Origin: Rhodospirillaceae bacterium
GTDB lineage: Bacteria > Pseudomonadota > Alphaproteobacteria > Thalassobaculales > Thalassobaculaceae
DNA length: 5,116 nucleotides
Direction: 5' to 3'
Assembly: GCA_002701455.1 (NCBI GenBank)
Contig: NZVJ01000059.1
Span: 1-5,116, forward strand
Made by a program: the position numbers and the translations under genes. The notes beneath the pieces were generated by a model, which saw only the letters and a list, made by a program, of their open reading frames with translations, did not search any database and was not told the origin of the DNA. Of this stretch, positions 1 through 5,116 are shown in pieces. The first letter of the stretch is position 1. The number at the start of each line of letters is the position of its first letter.

Positions 1-840
1 GTAAGGAAAAATAGCTAAATCAGTGAGTGATTCTTTGAAAATTTCTACTAGACGCGGATCCGTTTCTAATATAATTCTCCCAGCTATTCCCTGTAGTTTC
101 GGAAGGTAAGCTGAAAAATATAATTCATCACCGACTCCTTGTTCGCTGCACACCAGTATAGTTTTATCTCTAAGAGCTTCTCGATTCCACCGAGGGACCC
201 GAATGAGACGTTTGGGTGATGAGATTATGTCATGGCCAAGTCGGCTTTCGTAGTCTGCCCAGCCCTTCTCATAATGGCCGAGAGTAAGAAGGGTAATAGA
301 TCGGTTTAGGCGCAGTTGACTGCTAGGGTCACGCTCAATAGCGATATTTATATGCTCCAAAGATTTTTCATAGTTATCAACCGCTGCGTAAGCCTCAGCA
401 ATATTTGCGTGGGTTTTTTCGCTTAAAGGAAAAAGTAAAAGAATTCGGCTGTTGATCCTCAGGCTGTCCAGGGGCTTTTGATCGGCTAGGCATAAGTTTG
501 CAAAGCTTTGCAATAGTTCTTTATCGCATGGCGAGTTTATTAGTGCCAGCTTCAATACGGCCCTAGCTTGGTCACTCTCATTATTGGCTTGGAGCTGTTC
601 TGCGAACAATACAACGATACTGCTTATATGTTTCCCGTGCTGGTATCCTATTTCGAGGTAGTGCAGCGATTTATTTATGTCGCCCTTAAGGGAAAAAACC
701 TGTCCAAGTAAAAAATTGATTATAGGATGATTCTCCCACTTCTCGTATCTATCCAATAAAAAGGTCTCAGCCCGGGCTAATTTACCTTGTCGCATTAGAT
801 TCTGAGAATTTTTTAGAATCAATTCGAGTTCACTAGTCAT
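1..840 (-). CDS. TPR-repeat protein with C-terminal glycosyltransferase-like domain (partial, C-terminus off the left edge)
   Basis: The minus strand is open from an ATG at 838-840 to the window edge, giving 280 codons without a stop. The only upstream in-frame codons before a stop (TAG, read from 867-865) contain no ATG, so the start is well supported; an A/G-rich stretch (GGGAAAGAAG, 845-854) precedes it as a weak ribosome site. Residues about 7-200 are helical, TPR-like repeats about 34 residues apart, for example NYEKSLEHINIAIERDP at 156-172. Then come GHYEKGWADYESRL (188-201), PRWNRE (216-221) and SEQGVGDELYFSAYLP (232-247), followed by a beta-strand-like RIILETDPRL. This is the signature junction of bacterial TPR proteins carrying a GT-B, GT9/GT41-like glycosyltransferase domain. 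Known members are thought to glycosylate proteins or surface polymers; donor and acceptor here are unknown. The catalytic C-terminal half is not visible, so activity cannot be judged. It is divergent from thyA and probably an independent unit. Confidence 0.85.
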   Translation of the reverse strand, partial: MTSELELILKNSQNLMRQGKLARAETFLLDRYEKWENHPIINFLLGQVFSLKGDINKSLHYLEIGYQHGKHISSIVVLFAEQLQANNESDQARAVLKLALINSPCDKELLQSFANLCLADQKPLDSLRINSRILLLFPLSEKTHANIAEAYAAVDNYEKSLEHINIAIERDPSSQLRLNRSITLLTLGHYEKGWADYESRLGHDIISSPKRLIRVPRWNREALRDKTILVCSEQGVGDELYFSAYLPKLQGIAGRIILETDPRLVEIFKESLTDLAIFPY

Positions 841-935
841 TAGGCTTCTTTCCCTATGCGGTAACTAAAGAGATTTATTCGTCTACAAGGTGGATTTTAA
901 ATTTTTGATACTGTACTTTCTTCACAAAAGAAGTC

Positions 936-957
936 GAGAGATAACTCTCCCATTTTT
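936..957 (+). other. Short hairpin plus T-run in the thyA leader
   Basis: GAGAG (936-940) and CTCTC (945-949) can pair across an ATAA loop, and a run of five T follows at 953-957. The stem is only five base pairs, too weak for a confident terminator, and no plus-strand gene lies upstream in the window for it to terminate. It could be a small leader structure of thyA or chance. The rest of the 841-984 gap holds no convincing promoter: TTGATA (905-910) resembles a -35 box but has no matching -10. On the minus strand, TCGACT (937-932) and TACAGT (915-910), 16 bases apart, are a weak candidate promoter for the TPR gene. Confidence 0.2.
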
Positions 958-970
958 AAAGTGCAAAACA

Positions 971-977
971 AAGACGG
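971..977 (+). promoter_or_regulatory. Weak ribosome binding site for thyA
   Basis: AAGACGG lies seven bases before the ATG at 985 and is the only purine-rich stretch at a usable distance. By contrast the in-frame GTG at 961 is preceded by CATTTTTAAA, with no ribosome-site-like sequence. This supports the ATG at 985 as the true start. Confidence 0.4.
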
Positions 978-984
978 TATTTCA

Positions 985-1779
985 ATGAAGCAGTATCTTG
1001 ACCTAATGCGTTTAGTATTGGACACAGGCTCAGAAAAAATTGATAGAACAGGGGTTGGAACAATCTCTACCTTCGGTCACCAGATGAGATTCAACCTTGA
1101 AGATGGTTTCCCGATTCTTACAACCAAAAAGCTGCACTTGAAGTCAATAATTCATGAGTTAATCTGGTTCTTGCAAGGTGACACGAACATAAATTATCTT
1201 AACCAACATGGGGTTCGTATCTGGAATGAATGGGCTGATGAGAGCGGAGAATTAGGCCCTGTATACGGCGAGCAGTGGCGTTCTTGGCCTGCTGGCGATG
1301 GTGAAACCATCGATCAAATAAGTGAACTTGTTTTAGGCCTTAAAAATAACCCAGACTCCAGAAGACATTTGGTCACTGCTTGGAACCCAGCTGTATTAAA
1401 TAAAATGGCACTGCCGCCTTGTCATTGTCTCTTCCAGTTTTATGTTTCCAACGAAAGACTGTCGTGTCAGTTATACCAGCGAAGCGCGGATATATTCTTA
1501 GGTGTCCCTTTCAATATAGCATCTTACGCGCTTCTAACACTGATGCTCGCTCAAGTAACTAACTACTTGCCGGGAGAGTTCATCCATACTATGGGTGATG
1601 CTCACATTTATAAGAATCATCTGGTCCAAGTCAGGGAACAATTGACAAGAAGTCCAAAACCGTTACCAAAAATGCGATTAAACCCAGAGGTGATGGATAT
1701 TTTCGACTTTACTTATGAGGACTTTAATCTCATCGATTATAACCCTGCCCCCCATATCGCTGCAAAAGTCGCTGTTTAG
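985..1779 (+). CDS. thyA: Thymidylate synthase
   Basis: Converts dUMP plus 5,10-methylene-tetrahydrofolate to dTMP plus dihydrofolate in the cytoplasm; it is the sole de novo dTMP route in organisms lacking ThyX. The protein from ATG 985 is 264 residues, the same length as E. coli ThyA, and aligns with it from the first residue (MKQYLDLM versus MKQYLELM), so I prefer this start over the GTG at 961, which would add eight unconserved residues. Active-site residues sit at the E. coli numbers: Arg21 (phosphate), Glu58, Trp80, Arg126-Arg127, the nucleophile Cys146 in PPCHC, Arg166 and Asp169 in YQRSAD, Asn177 in FNIASY, and His207/Tyr209 in DAHIY. The C-terminus ends KVAV, with Val in place of the E. 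coli terminal Ile. No sign of damage. The stop codon directly abuts the folA start, so the two genes are almost certainly cotranscribed. Confidence 0.97.
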   Translation: MKQYLDLMRLVLDTGSEKIDRTGVGTISTFGHQMRFNLEDGFPILTTKKLHLKSIIHELIWFLQGDTNINYLNQHGVRIWNEWADESGELGPVYGEQWRSWPAGDGETIDQISELVLGLKNNPDSRRHLVTAWNPAVLNKMALPPCHCLFQFYVSNERLSCQLYQRSADIFLGVPFNIASYALLTLMLAQVTNYLPGEFIHTMGDAHIYKNHLVQVREQLTRSPKPLPKMRLNPEVMDIFDFTYEDFNLIDYNPAPHIAAKVAV

Positions 1780-2316
1780 ATGGCTCTAAGTCATGCAAAT
1801 AAACCAATTGTAGTGCTGGTTGTTGCTGTTGCGGCAAACGGGGTTATTGGGGTATCGGGTGGCCTCCCATGGCATCTTCCCGGAGATCTCGCACGGGTTA
1901 AAAAGCTTACAATGGGTAAACCATTGATCATGGGACGGAAAACGTACGAATCTATTGGGCGACCGCTTCCCGGAAGAAAGACGATTGTCATTACTCGCGC
2001 GAAAACAACATATCCAGCCGAGGTTTCTATTTCGAAAAGTTTTGATCAAGCACTCAAGAATGCAGAGGATTATGCAAATACAATGGGAGCAAACGAAATA
2101 GTAGCTTTTGGGGGTGCTCGGGTTTATGAAGAAGCCATTCCAATAGCAAAAAAAATTTATAAAACCGAGATCCAATTATTTCCCGAAGGCGATACGTTTT
2201 TTCCTGATTATTGTTCAGATGAATGGTCTGAAGTCTCCCGAGAAAACTTTTCTGCTCAGAGTAAATCTGTTGCCTTTAGTTACGTGCAACTCGATCGGCT
2301 TGAGAAAGTAAGATAA
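1780..2316 (+). CDS. folA: Dihydrofolate reductase
   Basis: NADPH-dependent reduction of dihydrofolate to tetrahydrofolate, recycling the product of ThyA encoded immediately upstream. The 178-residue protein is a little longer than E. coli FolA (159), with about nine extra N-terminal residues and a somewhat longer middle. Recognisable features are Trp31 and the catalytic acid Asp36 in LPWHLPGDL (E. coli Trp22/Asp27), MGRKTYESIGRPLPGRK at 51-67 with Arg66 as the substrate-glutamate contact (E. coli Arg57), the FGGARVY cofactor loop at 110-116, Thr129 (E. coli Thr113) and EGDTFFPDY at 136-144. Odd points: Val40 replaces the usual Phe31, and Phe110 replaces Ile94; both are found in S. aureus DHFR. 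The ATG follows the thyA TAG directly and no Shine-Dalgarno sequence is visible in the end of thyA, so translation is probably coupled to thyA. A downstream in-frame start would cut into or near the first beta strand. Confidence 0.96.
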   Translation: MALSHANKPIVVLVVAVAANGVIGVSGGLPWHLPGDLARVKKLTMGKPLIMGRKTYESIGRPLPGRKTIVITRAKTTYPAEVSISKSFDQALKNAEDYANTMGANEIVAFGGARVYEEAIPIAKKIYKTEIQLFPEGDTFFPDYCSDEWSEVSRENFSAQSKSVAFSYVQLDRLEKVR

Positions 2317-2340
2317 CAATTACCTAGACAAACTTGTGTA

Positions 2341-3465
2341 TCATGGACCTACGATTAATGGTGGTTTTTTCATTTGACGGGTTACATTTCTCCAAACTGC
2401 AGAAGCAATTTCTTTGTAACACTTGCTGTGATGACTGTTGGGGGAATCGATAACAATGGGTTTTCCCTCGTCCGAGGTTATTCGAATATCCATGTGCAGA
2501 GGAACTCCGCCTAAAAAGTCCACGCCAAGACGCAATGCCTCCTGCTTCGCGCCTCCCGAGCCAAAGATATCGGATGGTTCACCGCATTTTGGGCAAACAA
2601 ATGTACTCATATTCTCGACAATGCCCAAAACTGGCACATTTACCTTTTTGAACATATTTAGTCCTTTACGGGCGTCCAGCAGTGCAATGTCCTGGGGCGT
2701 CGATACAATGACAGCACCGGCTAGCGGGACCCGTTGTGACATTGTAAGTTGGGCATCACCAGTTCCTGGCGGCATATCCACTACAAGAACATCTAAATCA
2801 CCCCACGAAACGTCCTTAAGCATCTGTTCTAACGCGCTCATTACCATTGGTCCACGCCAGATCGTGGGCGTATCCTCTGGAACAAGAAACCCTATCGACA
2901 TACACTTGAGCCCGTATTTTTGAAGTGGCTCGAGTGTCTTCCCATCTGGGCTCTTGGGGTTTTCATTTAGACCAATCATTCGCGGTAAAGATGGCCCGTA
3001 GATATCCGCATCTAATATCCCTGCCGCCAAACCTTGAAGAGAGAGTGCAACGGCAATATTTAATGCCGTCGTCGACTTGCCCACGCCCCCCTTGCCTGAT
3101 GCCACAGCAATGATATGTTTTACGTCTGGCGCGAGCTCTCGTGATTTGCTTTCTTTTGGCTTATCGGACTTATTTGCTGTTGGTTTCGACGGATTATCTT
3201 GTTGCTTGTTGATTGATCTGTGCGCGGTAAGAACAGCGGTGACGGAGAGAACGCCGGGCATTTTCCTTACCGTGTCTTCTGCTTCTTTCCGCAATGATTC
3301 AAGTGATGGTGCCCTTTTGGGATCAACTTCGATGGAGAAACCTACATTACCGTTTTTTATAATAATGTCGCTTACCATCCCGAGAGAAACTAAATCCCCT
3401 CCAAGCTCAGGATCTTTGATGTTTGTCAAGTTTTCTAAAATTTTTTCCTTAGAAATTGAAACCAT
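2341..3465 (-). CDS. mrp: Mrp/ApbC-family Fe-S cluster carrier ATPase
   Basis: Cytoplasmic P-loop NTPase of the Mrp/NBP35 family that binds a bridging Fe-S cluster as a dimer and delivers it to apo-proteins. From ATG 3463-3465 it has 374 residues, about normal for the fused form. Residues 1-80 are a MIP18/DUF59 (FeS assembly P) domain with KDPELGGDLVSLGMV at 17-31; 83-113 is a Lys/Ser-rich polar linker; 116-374 is the ATPase. Visible motifs are the deviant Walker A SGKGGVGKST (123-132), DADIYGPSLPRM (152-163), VVDMPPGTGD (228-237) and the cluster-ligating CPKC (291-294). The N-terminal domain has no cysteine. The frame stays open upstream to ATG 3631-3633, but the extra 56 residues do not resemble the family and would overlap hflK; the chosen start has GAGGAG nine bases upstream. 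It converges on folA with a 24-base gap and diverges from hflK. Confidence 0.95.
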   Translation of the reverse strand: MVSISKEKILENLTNIKDPELGGDLVSLGMVSDIIIKNGNVGFSIEVDPKRAPSLESLRKEAEDTVRKMPGVLSVTAVLTAHRSINKQQDNPSKPTANKSDKPKESKSRELAPDVKHIIAVASGKGGVGKSTTALNIAVALSLQGLAAGILDADIYGPSLPRMIGLNENPKSPDGKTLEPLQKYGLKCMSIGFLVPEDTPTIWRGPMVMSALEQMLKDVSWGDLDVLVVDMPPGTGDAQLTMSQRVPLAGAVIVSTPQDIALLDARKGLNMFKKVNVPVLGIVENMSTFVCPKCGEPSDIFGSGGAKQEALRLGVDFLGGVPLHMDIRITSDEGKPIVIDSPNSHHSKCYKEIASAVWRNVTRQMKKPPLIVGP

Positions 3466-3474
3466 GCTTGAAAT

Positions 3475-3480
3475 CTCCTC
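3475..3480 (-). promoter_or_regulatory. Ribosome binding site that fixes the mrp start
   Basis: Read on the minus strand this is GAGGAG, nine bases before the ATG at 3463-3465. It is a strong Shine-Dalgarno match and, with the family-typical protein start MVSISKEKIL, decides for the 374-residue form of Mrp over the 430-residue open frame. Confidence 0.75.
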
Positions 3481-3487
3481 GAAAGCG

Positions 3488-3516
3488 ACAATATGTGATA
3501 GTGGTTGGGAGATCAA
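3488..3516 (-). promoter_or_regulatory. Candidate housekeeping promoter for mrp
   Basis: On the minus strand TTGATC (3516-3511) and TATTGT (3493-3488) are separated by 17 bases; each matches four of six consensus bases. The predicted transcript start, around 3481, would fall at the edge of the mrp ribosome site, giving a leader of only about 16 bases. Plausible in position and spacing but not proven. Confidence 0.3.
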
Positions 3517-3602
3517 CGAGGGATTAGCCCCACCTATTTCGGAATTTTGTTTTATTTGCGTGTTGGGTCGAAAATCTGCTATTAGCGGACGTAATGTTTT
3601 AA

Positions 3603-3608
3603 AAGGAG
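3603..3608 (+). promoter_or_regulatory. Ribosome binding site of hflK
   Basis: AAGGAG seven bases before the ATG at 3616; a near-perfect Shine-Dalgarno sequence at ideal spacing, confirming the hflK start. Confidence 0.8.
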
Positions 3609-3615
3609 AAAAGCA

Positions 3616-4776
3616 ATGTCCTGGGACAATCAAGGCGGTGGTGGACCATGGGGTAACAACGGCGGCAGCGGTGGTCCAGGTTCTCCTTGGGGACGCGGAT
3701 CAGGTAACCAAGGGGGTGGCCAAACGCCTCCTGATATTGATGAGGTTATTCGTCGAGGGCAGGCCAAATTAAAGAGCTTGTTGCCTAAAGGGTTTGGTGG
3801 TTGGAAAGCGGGTATACTTGTCGTTATCGTTCTTCTGGGAATATGGGCAGCTAATGGTTTCTACCGAGTTCAACCGAACCAAGAAGGAGTGCCAGTCGTT
3901 TTAGGAAGGTTCGTGGGTACCATAACAAATCCGGGTTTGCATTGGAATTGGCCAGCGCCCATCGGTAAAGTTTACACCCCCGATGTTACGGCAGAGAATA
4001 GAATAGAAATTGGGCTTCGTACTTCAGGAGAATCTACCCGTAGAGGTGCATCTGTAAGAGATATGCCGGAAGAAAGCCAGATGATTACCGGAGACGAAAA
4101 TATCGTAGATATTGACTTTGTTGTCTTTTGGAGAATATCCGATGCACCAAATTATCTTTTCAATATCAGAAATCCAGACGAAACAGTAAAAATGGCTGCT
4201 GAATCTGTCATGAGAGCAATAATTGGTCAAACTCCTATTCAAGAAGCACTTACAAGCCGAAGAGAAGATATCGAAGCTAGAACACTCTCTTCACTACAAA
4301 AATTAATGTCAGAGTATAAAGCGGGTATACAGGTAAGACAGGTTCAGCTTCTAGCGGTCCTGCCTCCTAAGAATGTTATTGACGCATTTGATGAGGTATC
4401 TCGGGCTAGACAAGACATGGACAGATTAAAAAATGAGGCAGAAGCTTTTAGAAACGATATCGTCCCAAGAGCCCGAGGTGAAGCCCAGCAGCTTCTGCAG
4501 GGGGCGGAGGCTTATCGGCAGGAGGTTGAGAATAGGGCACAGGGTGACGCCAACAGGTTTAACTCGGTTTACCAAGCATACCGACAGTCTAAAGACGTAA
4601 CGACCACGAGAATTTATTTGGAAACTTTAGAGAGTATCTTTTCTAATGTTAACAAAGTCATAATAGACAGTGAAATAGGAGAGGCAGGTGGAGCAGGCGT
4701 AGTTCCTTATTTACCTCTTCCCGAGATTAAAAAGAAACAAAAGGCAAACGGTTCGTCGTCGCAAGGAGCTAACTAA
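3616..4776 (+). CDS. hflK: FtsH protease modulator subunit HflK
   Basis: Inner-membrane SPFH/Band 7 protein that assembles with HflC into a large cage around FtsH hexamers and controls access of membrane substrates to the protease. The 386-residue protein has the typical HflK layout: a Gly/Asn/Pro-rich cytoplasmic N-terminus (about 7-36, with WGNNGG and SPWGRG), a short charged segment, one membrane helix at about 65-81 (ILVVIVLLGIWAANGF region), then a periplasmic SPFH domain from about 83 to 260 with VQPNQEGVPVVLGRF (85-99), PGLHWNWPAP (106-115) and MITGDENIVDIDFVVFWRI (156-174). A charged coiled coil rich in Glu, Arg and Ala spans about 260-325, followed by YLETLESIFSNVNKVIID and a polar Lys/Ser tail. 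The start is fixed by AAGGAG seven bases upstream. The stop overlaps the hflC start by one base (TAATG), so the two are cotranscribed and translationally coupled. Confidence 0.96.
   Translation: MSWDNQGGGGPWGNNGGSGGPGSPWGRGSGNQGGGQTPPDIDEVIRRGQAKLKSLLPKGFGGWKAGILVVIVLLGIWAANGFYRVQPNQEGVPVVLGRFVGTITNPGLHWNWPAPIGKVYTPDVTAENRIEIGLRTSGESTRRGASVRDMPEESQMITGDENIVDIDFVVFWRISDAPNYLFNIRNPDETVKMAAESVMRAIIGQTPIQEALTSRREDIEARTLSSLQKLMSEYKAGIQVRQVQLLAVLPPKNVIDAFDEVSRARQDMDRLKNEAEAFRNDIVPRARGEAQQLLQGAEAYRQEVENRAQGDANRFNSVYQAYRQSKDVTTTRIYLETLESIFSNVNKVIIDSEIGEAGGAGVVPYLPLPEIKKKQKANGSSSQGAN
4763..4768 (+). promoter_or_regulatory. Ribosome binding site of hflC inside the hflK end
   Basis: AAGGAG lies within the last codons of hflK, seven bases before the hflC ATG at 4776. 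It is the same motif and spacing as the hflK site, which fits the equal expression expected of two subunits of one complex. Confidence 0.75.
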
Positions 4777-5116
4777 TGAATAAGCTTTTAATCGGTCTTG
4801 GGGCGGTAATTGCCGTCTTGATTGTAATAGCCAGCAGCTCTCTCTTCATTGTTGAACAGACACAACAAGCAATTGTATTGTTCTTCGGTAAACCGCAAGA
4901 AACGATTAGAGAACCAGGGCTGTATGTGAAGGTACCCTTCGCTGAAGAGGTGGTTTACTATGAGAAAAGAGTGTTAGATCTTGACCCGCCAAAAGAGCGT
5001 ATGATTCTGGCAGATCAAAAGAGATTGGACGTTGACTCTTACGCGCGGTATAGAATCATTGATCCGCTGTTGTTTTACCAGACGACGCGCAGAGTTAGTG
5101 AAGTCTCGGGTAAACT
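4776..5116 (+). CDS. hflC: FtsH protease modulator subunit HflC (partial, C-terminus off the right edge)
   Basis: Partner of HflK in the inner-membrane SPFH complex that modulates FtsH. The frame is open from ATG 4776 to the window edge: 113 complete codons plus two bases, out of roughly 300 usual for the family. Residues about 4-25 are a hydrophobic N-terminal membrane anchor (MNKLLIGLGAVIAVLIVIAS) with a very short cytoplasmic lead, typical of HflC. The SPFH domain follows with VEQTQQAIVLFFGKP (26-40), REPGLYVKVPF (45-55), YYEKRVLDLDPP (61-72) and ILADQKRLDVDSYARYRIIDPL (77-98 region), all characteristic. The ATG overlaps the hflK TAA by one base and has its own AAGGAG. Nothing in the visible part is abnormal. 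In related genomes a DegP-type protease gene often follows, but that lies outside the window. Confidence 0.95.
   Translation, partial: MNKLLIGLGAVIAVLIVIASSSLFIVEQTQQAIVLFFGKPQETIREPGLYVKVPFAEEVVYYEKRVLDLDPPKERMILADQKRLDVDSYARYRIIDPLLFYQTTRRVSEVSGK

Larger units (their letters stand above)
3466..3615. promoter_or_regulatory. Divergent mrp/hflK control region
   Basis: This 150-base gap separates the divergent starts of mrp and hflK and must carry promoters for both. For hflK, CTTGAAA (3467-3473) resembles the -35 element of heat-shock sigma-32 promoters, with CAATAT (3489-3494) as a poor -10 match 15 bases on. An alternative housekeeping pair is TTGTTT (3547-3552) and GAAAAT (3570-3575), 17 bases apart. 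None of these is decisive. The existence of a control region is inferred from gene orientation; the individual boxes are guesses from consensus matching by eye. Confidence 0.5.

Noticed and set aside
961..984. GTG start that would lengthen ThyA by eight residues
   Set aside because: No ribosome-site-like sequence precedes it, and the ATG at 985 gives exactly the E. coli ThyA start and length.
1786..2175. Minus-strand open frames opposite folA
   Set aside because: They lie wholly within a convincing DHFR gene, their translations are Cys/Trp/Asn-rich without recognisable domains, and no ribosome site supports them.
2344..2371. Possible folA terminator ending in the T-run near 2365-2370
   Set aside because: The ACC and GGT arms pair over only three bases and the site lies within the mrp coding end; the T-run encodes the Lys-Lys near the Mrp C-terminus.
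2438..3113. Plus-strand open frames opposite mrp
   Set aside because: They are antisense to a clearly recognisable Mrp; the translations are Ser/Thr/Pro-rich with no family resemblance.
3634..3720. GGN-rich repetitive DNA as a possible tandem repeat
   Set aside because: It simply encodes the Gly/Asn-rich N-terminus normal for HflK; there is no regular repeat unit.
3077..3772. Plus-strand open frame spanning the mrp start, the intergenic gap and the hflK start
   Set aside because: It overlaps two well-supported genes in other frames and crosses their control region; the translation has no domain features.
4024..4242. Minus-strand open frame inside hflK
   Set aside because: Short, antisense to the conserved SPFH domain, and without coding character.

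Overview
The window looks like an ordinary chromosomal stretch of a moderately AT-rich Gram-negative bacterium, most likely an alphaproteobacterium. The evidence is the thyA-folA pair next to hflK-hflC, an arrangement I recall from many alphaproteobacteria, together with an HflK that has a Gly/Asn-rich N-terminus and an Mrp/ApbC with a fused N-terminal MIP18-like domain. The assignment rests on gene content and remembered protein sequences, not on a database search.

Layout. Positions 1-840 (minus) hold the first 280 codons of a TPR protein that runs into a glycosyltransferase-like domain; its C-terminus lies off the left edge. A short divergent gap leads to thyA (985-1779, plus), which abuts folA (1780-2316, plus) with no bases between stop and start. 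Facing folA, with a 24-base gap, is mrp/apbC (2341-3465, minus). A 150-base divergent region then leads to hflK (3616-4776, plus). hflC starts at 4776, overlaps the hflK stop by one base, and is cut by the right edge after 113 complete codons.

How the genes work together. ThyA makes dTMP from dUMP and releases dihydrofolate; FolA reduces it back to tetrahydrofolate, so the abutting pair is a functional dTMP-synthesis unit. HflK and HflC form the SPFH-domain inner-membrane complex that surrounds and modulates the FtsH protease. Mrp is a P-loop Fe-S cluster carrier/assembly ATPase. The TPR-glycosyltransferase is the one gene of unknown target.

I see no mobile element, tRNA, rRNA, CRISPR array or evidence of a new multi-gene system. 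The points most worth a second look are the DHFR active-site residue combination (resembling the staphylococcal enzyme), the uncharacterised TPR-glycosyltransferase, the inverted placement of mrp, and a possible heat-shock-type promoter element ahead of hflK.
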